Below are positions 6,245 through 13,602 of a stretch of DNA of 17,598 nucleotides, in pieces. The notes below the pieces were generated by a model. The model had not been told where the DNA came from and made no database searches. It saw only the letters and a program-made list of their open reading frames with translations. Source of the DNA: CAZAGT01 sp964484515 (GTDB lineage Bacteria > Desulfobacterota > DSM-4660 > Desulfatiglandales > HGW-15); assembly GCA_964484515.1 (NCBI GenBank), contig CAZAGT010000070.1:1-17598 (forward strand), read 5' to 3'. Every line of letters starts with the position of its first letter. The stretch's first letter is position 1. Both the position numbers and the translations under genes were made by a program.

Positions 6245-7258
6245 TCAGGTTGTGAGAACATTGCCTTTGTCCAAGACGAGGCTCCCGTCTATTTCCAGCG
6301 AGGCATCTGCATAGATGACGTCGATGTGACAGGGAGCGAGTACCTCGCCCCCGATGGCATAGTTGCTGCCGATACCATGGTGTCCAAAACCGAGCTTTCC
6401 AAGGTCCTCTAAATTGGTGGCGTAGGGGCGGCTAAAAGGATTGAGCCCCACCGCGAACTCGGCCAGGTTGTAAGCCTTTCGGTCGTTGAAAGATTTCAAG
6501 GTCGCATTCAAATACTCGGCTGCTTTGCTGCCCGTGGCCTTTACAACCTCGCCCTTTCGAACCTCGATTGTGATCGGCTCATCCCGAATAACCCCATATC
6601 CCATACACCGGACATCAGCAACGATGACACCCTCCGTCGTGTTCTCGACCGGGGAGATATTGACCTCACTATTGGGAAGGGCCGCAAATTGACCAGGCTC
6701 TCGAAAGAGCCCGGTTTCATATTGAACGGGTCGGCCCCGGATCTCGCCCTCTAGGTCAGTACCCGCGGGTGACGTCATACGGATCGTCTTGGCCTCAGCA
6801 AGCAGGCTCCCGATCTTGCGGGCGAGGCGGTCATTTTCCTCATAGTCGGCCAAGATGGCGCCCGTGCACAGGCAGTCCTCGGTCACCTCGCACATAGTGC
6901 TGCCGCGCGCACCACTTCGAATAGCCTCTATCCTGGCATCTGTGTGGGTCATCGACCAACTGGTAGGCAGAAAGAACACATCACTCCGGGCACACGCCCC
7001 CACAACCGGTTTCGGAACCTGAGCGCCATGGGCACCGGTAGGCGGAAACATGGTGATCGTCGGCATACCGCCGATAGCATAAGCAGCGGCGGCCAGGGCT
7101 TCTGCGATGCGAAGCTTATTGGTGTCGCATGCGATCACAACGTTTTCGCCGGGCTTCAAGCCTGCACACTGTGTCACTGCCTTCATTGCGCCAGGCATCA
7201 TTTCAATCATGCTCGACGGGGCCGGTATGTAATGAAAATATTCGATCGGCCAAGACAT
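6245..7258 (-). CDS. M29 aminopeptidase/2,5-dihydroxypyridine dioxygenase-like metalloprotein
   Basis: 337 aa with the fold signature of the thermophilic M29 aminopeptidase and NicX-type group. The candidate metal ligands are E198 (PNSEVN), E267 (NLAEFAVGLNP), H293/H294 (GFGHHGIG), Y300, and H311 with D313 (CHIDVI). The closing segment SLEIDGSLVLDKGNVL matches the usual end of the family. The reaction cannot be settled: M29 members cleave N-terminal residues, whereas NicX relatives open N-heterocyclic rings with O2, which would be odd in an anaerobe. Many homologues are annotated only as leucyl aminopeptidase. I preferred the ATG at 7258 (AAGGAGG 8 nt upstream) over the GTG at 7261. It lies 91 bp downstream of the ThDP enzyme gene and is probably cotranscribed. 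Confidence 0.82.
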   Translation of the reverse strand: MSWPIEYFHYIPAPSSMIEMMPGAMKAVTQCAGLKPGENVVIACDTNKLRIAEALAAAAYAIGGMPTITMFPPTGAHGAQVPKPVVGACARSDVFFLPTSWSMTHTDARIEAIRSGARGSTMCEVTEDCLCTGAILADYEENDRLARKIGSLLAEAKTIRMTSPAGTDLEGEIRGRPVQYETGLFREPGQFAALPNSEVNISPVENTTEGVIVADVRCMGYGVIRDEPITIEVRKGEVVKATGSKAAEYLNATLKSFNDRKAYNLAEFAVGLNPFSRPYATNLEDLGKLGFGHHGIGSNYAIGGEVLAPCHIDVIYADASLEIDGSLVLDKGNVLTT

Positions 7259-7349
7259 CACTCTTCCCTCCTTTCTGTGCAGATGGAAACGTTCTGCGGT
7301 ATCCTAGCTACTACGTCTTCTTGACTAATTGGCTAGCGAGCCTTTACGC

Positions 7350-9065
7350 TCAAGTTTCTGATGCGGGATAGCCGATCAGTTCGAAAGGATACCTCTGCCC
7401 CTGGCTCAACCAGCGGCAGAGATGACTGGTAAAGGGCTGAATAGAGATGTTGAGGACGGCGGGCGTTCCGCTTTCAAGGGCGCGCAGGAATGCAGGCCCA
7501 ACCTGTTCCGGTTCGTTCACGAACTCCCCGTAGCCGCCGAATGCCTCGGCGATCTTGTGGTAATGGTGGGGTGCCAGATCCAAGAAGACATCCGCTTCCT
7601 CTCCGTACATCGCTGTCATCTGTGACTTGATCATGTTCCATTTGCCGTCGTTGCCGACCACAAGGATAACCGGTACCTTGTACCTGGCGGCCGTATCCAA
7701 TTCCATAGCACTGAAGCCGAAACCTCCGTCCCCTACCGTTATCAAGACGGGAGCATTCGGCATTGCAAGCTTAGCGGCGATCCCGAAGGGGATTTCCGCG
7801 CCCAGGCAGCCTGAGCGTCCGGATCGCACGTAGTGCCCAGGGCGGTGAACCGGCAATATGGCATCACCCCAGTAGTCAAAGTCACCCTGACCCGGAACAA
7901 CGACAGTCTCCTCGGGCATGACGCGCGCTATTTCCGTCCAAACACGGATCGGGTGGATGGGTGACCCTTCTGCCTTGGCGTATGCGGCGACCGCGGTGCG
8001 AGCCTCCTCTTGCTTCTCAGTCAGATCGGCCAGCCAATCCTTGCGGGCATTGGGGATCGTCTTGCCGGGTAACGCCTCTTTCAGTTGACGGAGAACAACG
8101 CCGGCATCGCCAACCACGCCCGCATCCACCGGCCGGTTATGGCCGAGGTTGGTGGGATCTATATCGACCTGAACAATCTTGGCGGTTGCGCTAATGCGCG
8201 GCGCTTGACCGTACTCGAGGTCGTAAAACATCCTCCCGCCCACCAGTATCAGGAGATCGCACCGGCCGGCCGCGTAGTCGACCATGCCGTTCTGCATGAA
8301 CCAGGCGTTTCCGAAGTTCAGTGGGTGGTTTGGGGGCAATAAGCCGTAGGCGAGGCGGCGGGTAAATGTCGGCAGAGACAAGGCTTCGGCGAAGTCTACA
8401 AGGTCCGCGCCCGCCTCGGCCCAACGAACCCCACTGCCGGCCACCAAGATGGGGCGCTCGGCCCTGGCGATGATATCCGCCGCGTTGACGATTTCACGCT
8501 CATCGCCCGCCGGAGCATGGCGGGAAGGCCAGGGGTGCAGTACCACCTCGTCTGCCTTGACGTGATCGGAAAGGAGGTCCATGGGCAATTCCAGCAACAC
8601 TGGGCCCGGAGGACCGCTCAGCGCATGGCGCGCTGCCGCTGCGAGATATTCAGGTAGGCGCTTTGTCTCGGGCACACGGCGGGCCCACTTGGTGATCGGC
8701 GCAGCAAGGGCCAGCTGATCGACGTCCTGGATGTTGCCGCGGTCCTGGAGGGAGCGCGGGAATCCAAGGACCAAGTTAATGGTCGGAGATTGATCCAGCC
8801 AGGCCGTCGCTATACCGGTGGAAGCGTTGGTCAGGCCCACGCCATGGGTAAACAAGCAGACCCCTGGACGTCCGGAGACCCGGGCGGTGGCGTCCGCCAT
8901 GAATGCCGCAGCCGCCTCATGCCGTGTGTGAACGACGTCGACGCCCATCTTTGCGCAGCAACGGTAGATCGTCGCCATGCCCGATCCTGAGACCGAGAAG
9001 ATACGGCGAACACCCGCTTTGTGGAGCGCCTCTACGAGAAGGGCTCCTCCATCGGTCGTAGTCAT
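7350..9065 (-). CDS. Thiamine diphosphate-dependent lyase/decarboxylase (acetolactate synthase-like)
   Basis: 571 aa in the three-domain layout of the acetolactate synthase, oxalyl-CoA decarboxylase and 2-hydroxyacyl-CoA lyase superfamily. The N-terminal PYR domain has the ThDP-activating glutamate (E50 in HTRHEAAAAF). A central Rossmann-like domain (about 190-335) follows. The C-terminal PP domain has the ThDP/Mg motif GDGGFGFSAMELDTA (from 445) with N472 about 25 residues later. It would cleave or join a bond next to a keto or 2-hydroxy group in the cytosol. The substrate is not identifiable, and acetolactate synthase itself is unlikely because no small regulatory subunit or branched-chain gene is nearby. 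I chose the ATG at 9065, with a purine-rich GGGGAGAAGAGAGAG leader; an in-frame ATG at 9092 adds nine residues that look unlike the family. Confidence 0.9.
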   Translation of the reverse strand: MTTTDGGALLVEALHKAGVRRIFSVSGSGMATIYRCCAKMGVDVVHTRHEAAAAFMADATARVSGRPGVCLFTHGVGLTNASTGIATAWLDQSPTINLVLGFPRSLQDRGNIQDVDQLALAAPITKWARRVPETKRLPEYLAAAARHALSGPPGPVLLELPMDLLSDHVKADEVVLHPWPSRHAPAGDEREIVNAADIIARAERPILVAGSGVRWAEAGADLVDFAEALSLPTFTRRLAYGLLPPNHPLNFGNAWFMQNGMVDYAAGRCDLLILVGGRMFYDLEYGQAPRISATAKIVQVDIDPTNLGHNRPVDAGVVGDAGVVLRQLKEALPGKTIPNARKDWLADLTEKQEEARTAVAAYAKAEGSPIHPIRVWTEIARVMPEETVVVPGQGDFDYWGDAILPVHRPGHYVRSGRSGCLGAEIPFGIAAKLAMPNAPVLITVGDGGFGFSAMELDTAARYKVPVILVVGNDGKWNMIKSQMTAMYGEEADVFLDLAPHHYHKIAEAFGGYGEFVNEPEQVGPAFLRALESGTPAVLNISIQPFTSHLCRWLSQGQRYPFELIGYPASET

Positions 9066-9091
9066 TGCCCATCTCTCTCTTCTCCCCGACA

Positions 9092-9429
9092 TTGCGCAAA
9101 CAACGCGGGGCGAATTAAAGGGAAGACGAGACAGCAGGGTTGTTCAGCTTCTGAGAGGATGAGTTTGGATGTCACCGACAATGGCACCCAAACAAGGAGC
9201 CGAAGAGGGCGTGTCCTTTATGCACCTGCCTTCGGCAAGGCTTCAGCGTGGCAGGCGTGCCTTCGCTGAAGTTTCGGCACAGCAGGATGGTAAGACCGAC
9301 GGCATCGCAGCTCTGCCGACAGGGGTGAGATGGTCAAAGCCTGGCGTCAGGCAATTCCGATGCGCCGGGACTTCACCCTTGGTGCCTCTGATCTACGGCA
9401 TCCTAAACGCTGGCACCGTTAGGGTCAAG
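9092..9429 (+). repeat. Repeat-rich intergenic region with family A-like ends
   Basis: The gap of 418 bp between the ThDP gene and the second C_GCAxxG_C_C gene begins with TTGCGCAAACAAC (9092-9104), a variant of the family A box. It ends with CGGCATCCT...CACCGTTAGGGTCAAG (9396-9429), a variant of its right end (compare the CGTTAGAGTCAAG at 111-123). The interior is unlike the other copies and contains a strong hairpin at 9241-9271. I see no credible gene. Confidence 0.5.
9241..9271. repeat. Strong nested hairpin
   Basis: CTTCAGCG (9241-9248) pairs perfectly with CGCTGAAG (9264-9271). Inside it GGCA (9250-9253) pairs with TGCC (9258-9261) around a GGCG loop. Total pairing is 12 bp with a tiny internal loop. 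No T-run follows on either strand, so it is not a canonical terminator. It may be a REP-like or RNA-stabilising element. Confidence 0.75.
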
Positions 9430-9483
9430 TTGAGCTTACGAAATTCCATCGGCAGGGTGAGACATAAGGTTTGGCCGTCGATG

Positions 9484-10080
9484 TCAGTGAACTTCGCCGT
9501 ACTTTTGCTTGACATCCTCAAGGGTCAGGGGTTTCTCTTTAAGCTGCAAAATATAGCCGGTCGCCCACCTTGCCGCCTTGGCGATGGTGCACTTCTCCGG
9601 GCCGATGCAGCCCCGGCATTGCTCGTCACGGGCAAATTCCCGTTTGGCGTCCGGATCCCAGGAATCATACTGCTTGCCGAACCGACTCCAGGTGACATCC
9701 CGGCACCTCAGGCCGTTGAACTCCTCTAAGAACCTTTCGCCGATGGTTTCAGCCACGTTGTCGAAAGAGATACGCCTATAATCCGGATCTCTTAGTTGTT
9801 CTTCACGCCCGATTCCCGAGAATAGACTGATCGCAAATGCAGCGCCCACAAGGGCGCCGCAGGTTCCAATGTTCATGTTGCCATAGCCTCCGGACAGGCC
9901 GATGAGTGCCTTAAACATGTCGTCTTCATCTTCTTTGGTACAGATTTCAATCCCTCCCTCTCTGAGGGCATCTACGATAGCCGCAAAGGCGGATTGGGCA
10001 CAACCCCAGTATACCGGCACGTATTCTCCTGCTAGGTCACCCGCTCTTGCGACGATACGCACCTGATCCTGATTTGTCAT
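9484..10080 (-). CDS. C_GCAxxG_C_C family redox-active protein, paralogue 2
   Basis: 198 aa, a putative cysteine-based redox or metal-binding protein of the C_GCAxxG_C_C family; the biochemical role of this family is not established. The N-terminal motif is YWGCAQSAFAA (C27). The central motif is GGYGNMNIGTCGALVGA (C74). C126 and a C-terminal cluster C155-x2-C158-x5-C164 follow, matching the family's cysteine spacing. Further in-frame starts exist upstream (to 10224), but the ATG at 10080 is the true start: it sits 1 nt after the stop of the paralogue and follows an AAGGAGG site inside that gene's end. Translation coupling with paralogue 1 is likely. The two are clearly homologous and may form a heteromer. 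Confidence 0.88.
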   Translation of the reverse strand: MTNQDQVRIVARAGDLAGEYVPVYWGCAQSAFAAIVDALREGGIEICTKEDEDDMFKALIGLSGGYGNMNIGTCGALVGAAFAISLFSGIGREEQLRDPDYRRISFDNVAETIGERFLEEFNGLRCRDVTWSRFGKQYDSWDPDAKREFARDEQCRGCIGPEKCTIAKAARWATGYILQLKEKPLTLEDVKQKYGEVH

Positions 10081-10081
10081 T

Positions 10082-10693
10082 TCAAACCTCCTTCTGGATA
10101 CCTTCAGACATGCCTTCATATTTATCCTTGAGATATTCAAGATCCTTAGGATTTTCGCGTAGGTCAAAGATCGCTTCCACCGCCATGGCGGCGGCGTTTG
10201 CGATCGTACAGGCACTGGGCACACGGCAACCTCTCTTTTGGGCAGACGCGAACAGCTCCTTGCTCATCTCAGGTATCCTTGAGTTCCAGGCCCTGCCAAA
10301 ATTCTTGATCTGCGTGTGCCTACAACTCAGACCATGATACTCGGCCAGCCACTTCGCCCCCATAGCCTCCTTGACATAGTAGTAGGGAATCCACCTGTTT
10401 CTCCTGTCCTCGTTTAGTTGTTCCCGTCCGACACCGACGGCAAGGCTAAGCGCGAAACCCGCTCCGCTCAGGGCGCCGCAGGTCCCGTATCCGAGGTTGC
10501 CGATACCGCCCGTCAACCCCATCAGACCTTTAAACATTTCGTTTTCGAGCCTCTCATCCACCAGTTCGACGCCTACGGCACGAAGGGCGTCAATGGTGGC
10601 TGCAAAGGAGCAATGCCCGCAACCGACCAACGTGGCCTGATACTCGACAGCCAACTCCCTAGCCTTTTGAACGGCCCTTTCCTTCTGAGTCAT
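10082..10693 (-). CDS. C_GCAxxG_C_C family redox-active protein, paralogue 1
   Basis: 203 aa. Motif positions parallel the downstream paralogue: VGCGHCSFAA (C25, plus an extra C28 that paralogue 2 lacks), GGIGNLGYGTCGALSGAG (C72), C124 in YHGLSCRH, and C156 and C162 near the end. No heme-binding CxxCH is present and there is no signal peptide, so a cytosolic thiol or metal redox role is likelier than a cytochrome. The ATG at 10693 has GAGGGAGG upstream. It is the first gene of a two-gene unit, with about 200 bp of leader containing two inverted repeats (10763-10787 and 10810-10821). Confidence 0.88.
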   Translation of the reverse strand: MTQKERAVQKARELAVEYQATLVGCGHCSFAATIDALRAVGVELVDERLENEMFKGLMGLTGGIGNLGYGTCGALSGAGFALSLAVGVGREQLNEDRRNRWIPYYYVKEAMGAKWLAEYHGLSCRHTQIKNFGRAWNSRIPEMSKELFASAQKRGCRVPSACTIANAAAMAVEAIFDLRENPKDLEYLKDKYEGMSEGIQKEV

Positions 10694-10762
10694 CTATATT
10701 CCTCCCTCGTCAGATTTAACAATACGGCACTTTAGCAAACGTTTTCCCGCGGCTTTGATTAG

Positions 10763-10787
10763 GGATCGAAGACTCGATCATCGATCC
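10763..10787. promoter_or_regulatory. Inverted repeat GGATCGA/TCGATCC
   Basis: GGATCGA (10763-10769) and TCGATCC (10781-10787) form 7-bp arms around 11 bp, 70-94 bp upstream of the C_GCAxxG_C_C pair. The size suits a dimeric regulator's operator. No regulator can be named. Confidence 0.35.
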
Positions 10788-10809
10788 ATGGATTTAGGCT
10801 CCGGCCGAT

Positions 10810-10821
10810 CGTAATATTACG
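10810..10821. promoter_or_regulatory. Perfect 12-bp palindrome CGTAATATTACG
   Basis: Self-complementary, and the half-site TATTACG recurs immediately to its right (10822-10828), giving three half-sites in 19 bp. It lies about 120 bp upstream of the C_GCAxxG_C_C gene pair, in A+T-rich DNA, so it is a plausible operator. Confidence 0.4.
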
Positions 10822-10890
10822 TATTACGAAAATCAAGTAGAATTGCATGAGCCTGCTCGTATATCGGTTAAGACGGATATGGCGGATATT

Positions 10891-11043
10891 TCAATGATGT
10901 ATCTGGGCTAGACCGAGTGCAGCTTTTCTAAAGGTCTCAAAAAGCGATGGGCCGGGGGCGCCAAACCGTTCGATGTCTTTTGTGCTGGTTTCCGAATCAT
11001 CAAAGAAGAGTAGGTTTTCGAGTTGGACCTTGGCGTCAATCAT
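10891..11043 (-). CDS. 50-aa ORF overlapping the cyclase stop codon (HAD motif IV-like)
   Basis: The ATG at 11043 overlaps the cyclase TGA as ATGA, a 4-nt overlap typical of translational coupling. The 50-codon frame ends at a TGA at 10891. It reads MIDAKVQLENLLFFDDSETS and then DIERFGAPGPSLFETFRKAA. The LLFFDD...DIERFG pattern resembles the C-terminal motif IV region of MDP-1-like HAD phosphatases (FFDDE..NI.DV..LGV). That resemblance is by eye. The N-terminal nucleophile motif is absent, so it could not be an active phosphatase alone. It may be a gene remnant or a small partner protein of the cyclase. The codon composition looks coding-like. Confidence 0.5.
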   Translation of the reverse strand: MIDAKVQLENLLFFDDSETSTKDIERFGAPGPSLFETFRKAALGLAQIHH

Positions 11044-12677
11044 TCAGCGCCTTGTTTCACGGCGTATTGCTGGTGGGCTTGAAAGTAGGCGTCAACCTCG
11101 GAGGGGATTGATGTGAAACGGACGAGATGGATTCTATTCCCTGAGCTCTTAATCACCTTCCCATAGAAGTTTCGGGAAGACAGTTTCTCGTCCACGGCTT
11201 CGAGGTTCATCTTCAGGTCAGTCATGACCTCAAAAGGGGAACTCAATTTAATCTCGGCGCAGTTCTTCGCCAGGCGGACGACCGATCCGGTTTGTCTTTT
11301 CTTTCCCGCGTCTTTGCCCTCCAACACCGTATAGCTCAGCGGGATTTGGCGCGCCAACGTGACCAGGGTGGGATCTCTTCCCTCCAGAGCGAGGTTGAAG
11401 TCTCCTGCAATGCCGCCGACCTCGTAAATCCGGAGCGGTGTATCGGCACCTTTCGGCAACACATCACGCTGTGAGTCGATCCGTAGGATATCGCCTGCGT
11501 CCTTGCGGACGGATTCGGAAATAAGGATCTGCCCGCCTACGGTGTACGATTCGATCCGGCTCGTCATGTTCACCCCACTGCCGACCACCGCATACTTACT
11601 TCGCTTGCTCGAGCCGATGTTGCCGACGATCACTTCGGTGTCGTTGAGACCGATTCCCATCTCCAGCTCGGGCAGGCCCTGGTTGCGGTTCTGTTCGTTC
11701 ACCGCGGCCATGGAATTCTGCATATCGATCGCGCAGGCGATGGCACGTTGAGCCCTGTCCGGCATCTCCTGCGGGGCGCCAAAGATGATGAGCAGGGCGT
11801 CGCCGATGATCTCGTTGATCGTGCCGTTGTACTTGAGGACGACCTCGACCATGACCTCGAAGTAGGCATTGAGCATCTGGACGACCTTTTCGGGTTCGAG
11901 ACGCTCGGAGAGAGGTGTAAAACCTCTCAGGTCAGACATCATGATCGTGACCCGTCGCTTCTCGCCCCCTAATTCAAGGGCCGATGGGTTTTCGATGAGT
12001 GAGGCCATGACCTCAGTCGAAAGGTATCGGCCGAACATCTTTTTCAGGAGCTCCGTCATTTCAGCCAGTTTACTCTTCTCCTGCTCCAAGGCAGCCTCGG
12101 CGTTCGTGGCGGCGCTTTGATAAATAAAAGCGAACAGCGAAAGTGCAAAAAAGATAGCCGAGACGTTGAAGTAGTACAGGATGTACTGAAGCCAGGGTAC
12201 GAGGGTGTAGACCGGGCGGCCATCTGCGAAGAAGAAGTGCAAGCAGGTGAATATGAGACAGACGGCCAAAGTCAAGGCGACTCTTAGTGCACTGTGGAGC
12301 GAGGCTGCAAAAAAGAAGACCGTCGGCTGGGCCAAAATGTAGTATTGAAATCCGGTATTCCAGCCAATGAAGACGACACACATGGCTGCATGCAAGTTGA
12401 TCTCGAACACGGCCAGGGAGATACTGACGATTCTATTCCCCCGTAAATGGGTCCAGAGAATGATCGTCCAAATCGCCGTACTGCCGATGTTCAGGAACGC
12501 CAGAGGTCTAACGGAAATGGAAAGGAAGATGAAGATGAAGAGGAAGTGGAACCACAGGGCGGTAAAGAAAGCATAGCTGCCGACGACCTGATAACGATAC
12601 TCCCTGGCAAGCACGTTGTCAGGCAGTTCGGAAAAACGCTTAAAGAAGGCCTTAAGTGTGGAAAGAATCTCGTTCAT
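11040..12677 (-). CDS. Membrane-anchored class III adenylate/guanylate cyclase
   Basis: 545 aa. The N-terminal part (about 30-188) has roughly six hydrophobic segments, so the protein is an inner-membrane sensor of MASE-like layout. A coiled-coil/linker helix follows (about 190-218). The class III cyclase domain spans about 240-405, with both metal aspartates (D249 in MSDLRGFT, D293 in IIGDALL) and the transition-state pair N370 and R374 (VNMTSR). The purine-selecting lysine position is E289 and its partner (Asp/Thr/Cys in relatives) is A363, so ATP versus GTP preference cannot be inferred simply. The C-terminal 90 residues (about 455-545), with FYGKVIKSSGNRIHLVRFTS, look like a PilZ-type beta domain without clear c-di-GMP motifs. 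The ATG at 12677 follows GGGGAG almost directly. A 50-codon ORF overlaps its stop. Confidence 0.9.
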   Translation of the reverse strand: MNEILSTLKAFFKRFSELPDNVLAREYRYQVVGSYAFFTALWFHFLFIFIFLSISVRPLAFLNIGSTAIWTIILWTHLRGNRIVSISLAVFEINLHAAMCVVFIGWNTGFQYYILAQPTVFFFAASLHSALRVALTLAVCLIFTCLHFFFADGRPVYTLVPWLQYILYYFNVSAIFFALSLFAFIYQSAATNAEAALEQEKSKLAEMTELLKKMFGRYLSTEVMASLIENPSALELGGEKRRVTIMMSDLRGFTPLSERLEPEKVVQMLNAYFEVMVEVVLKYNGTINEIIGDALLIIFGAPQEMPDRAQRAIACAIDMQNSMAAVNEQNRNQGLPELEMGIGLNDTEVIVGNIGSSKRSKYAVVGSGVNMTSRIESYTVGGQILISESVRKDAGDILRIDSQRDVLPKGADTPLRIYEVGGIAGDFNLALEGRDPTLVTLARQIPLSYTVLEGKDAGKKRQTGSVVRLAKNCAEIKLSSPFEVMTDLKMNLEAVDEKLSSRNFYGKVIKSSGNRIHLVRFTSIPSEVDAYFQAHQQYAVKQGAE

Positions 12678-12780
12678 CTCCCCTAACGCCAGCCAAATTT
12701 CTTGTGACCTTACCGAATCATCCTTCGGTGACGGACGTCCATGGCCCTATAACCTTCTCTGCGGCGTATGTGGTCGCCAT

Positions 12781-12916
12781 ACTCGCCCTCGCCAGGTTTA
12801 CCCGCCTCTGGCGGCATGCCCCGTGCGCAAGCATGGCGAAAATGGGAAAAAGCGGTCGCGTTGTAGCTCCACCTGGATTTTGGCGGGACGCTCCACGCGG
12901 AAGCACGGGGTGCTTT
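12781..12916. repeat. Repeat family B, long interrupted copy
   Basis: ACTCGCCCTCGCCAGGTTTA, then CCGCC-TCT-GGCGG, then CCCGTGC and AAGC match 14908-14959. About 75 bp of unrelated or duplicated sequence follows, and then GGAAGCACGGGGTGCTTT resumes the match. It begins 1 bp after the nitroreductase stop (12918) in the minus direction and fills most of the gap to the cyclase gene. Confidence 0.65.
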
Positions 12917-12917
12917 C

Positions 12918-13559
12918 CTATTTCGGGTATCCGAGCGGCATAATGAAGATCGGTGTCTCGTGTTCCTTGAGGGCCAGCTTATCCTTGATGACGTCCGCTT
13001 TCAAGCTGAGGACAAGACACGTGCCGAGATTCATGGCACCGGCCGTCAAATAGATATTCTGAGCAATGCAGCCGGCGGTTGCGTAGGCGGCTGCTACCTT
13101 GTTTTTGGAGAGCGGATGAATTCTGGTTGAATCGGAAACCATAATAATGATGTGAGACGCCTCTTCAACATATTTTTGCATGGCGATTTGGCTCTTCAGG
13201 TTCTCGTTTGTTACCAGCGCGAGGCTGTGTTTGACGGGATCGTAGAAATACACTCCCTGATCGGACGCGACATAAAGATCCGTATAGTGCCGCCCGTACG
13301 AAGATGGCGCCGTGCGTTTGCCGTCTTGTCTGTTGACGCCGTTGGCCGCCCAAAGGATGTTGGATAGATCTCCAATAGGGATTTCTTTGCTGCTGTAGCT
13401 TTTGGTGGATTTCCTCATTTGAAGCGCTTCCATGATATCGACGCCCAAACTCGCCCTAGGCTTCTCAAGCGCGATATCCGCACCTGCAATTGCAGGAAGC
13501 GCCGCCAACAGCAAAAGGCAACCTAACGAGAGCCCAACAGTCACATTCTTCGTCTTCAT
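12918..13559 (-). CDS. Exported nitroreductase-family (SagB/ThcOx-like) FMN protein
   Basis: About 213 aa. An N-terminal signal peptide is visible (basic KTK, hydrophobic 5-22, AIAGA cleavage region), so a periplasmic location is predicted. The mature part is a nitroreductase fold: IMEALQMRKSTKSY (the R-K-S FMN-phosphate motif near residue 50), LSNILWAANGVNR, APSSYGRHYTDLYVA, AAAYATAGCIAQNIYLTAGAMNLGTCLV, and the PLGYP ending. The mix of SYGRHYTDLYV and nitroreductase motifs resembles SagB-type oxidoreductases. No cofactor is proven. Two starts are possible: ATG 13565 (2 nt after AGGGGGA) and ATG 13559 (8 nt after it). I chose the latter for its spacing. It follows dctM by 43 bp and is probably in the TRAP operon, which suggests a link to the imported compound (inference). 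Confidence 0.85.
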   Translation of the reverse strand: MKTKNVTVGLSLGCLLLLAALPAIAGADIALEKPRASLGVDIMEALQMRKSTKSYSSKEIPIGDLSNILWAANGVNRQDGKRTAPSSYGRHYTDLYVASDQGVYFYDPVKHSLALVTNENLKSQIAMQKYVEEASHIIIMVSDSTRIHPLSKNKVAAAYATAGCIAQNIYLTAGAMNLGTCLVLSLKADVIKDKLALKEHETPIFIMPLGYPK

Positions 13560-13602
13560 AACCATGTCCCCCTTTCCAGATGCGTCTTGAGTCGTTTACC
13601 CT

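Noticed and set aside
9092..9483. A thiamine-type riboswitch controlling the ThDP gene
   Set aside because: I looked for the conserved CUGAGA and ACCUGA-type blocks on the minus strand and did not find them in a suitable arrangement. The enzyme uses ThDP but does not make it.
10082..10693. Split-Soret or multiheme cytochrome identity for the cysteine-rich pair
   Set aside because: No CxxCH heme motif and no signal peptide are present in either protein.
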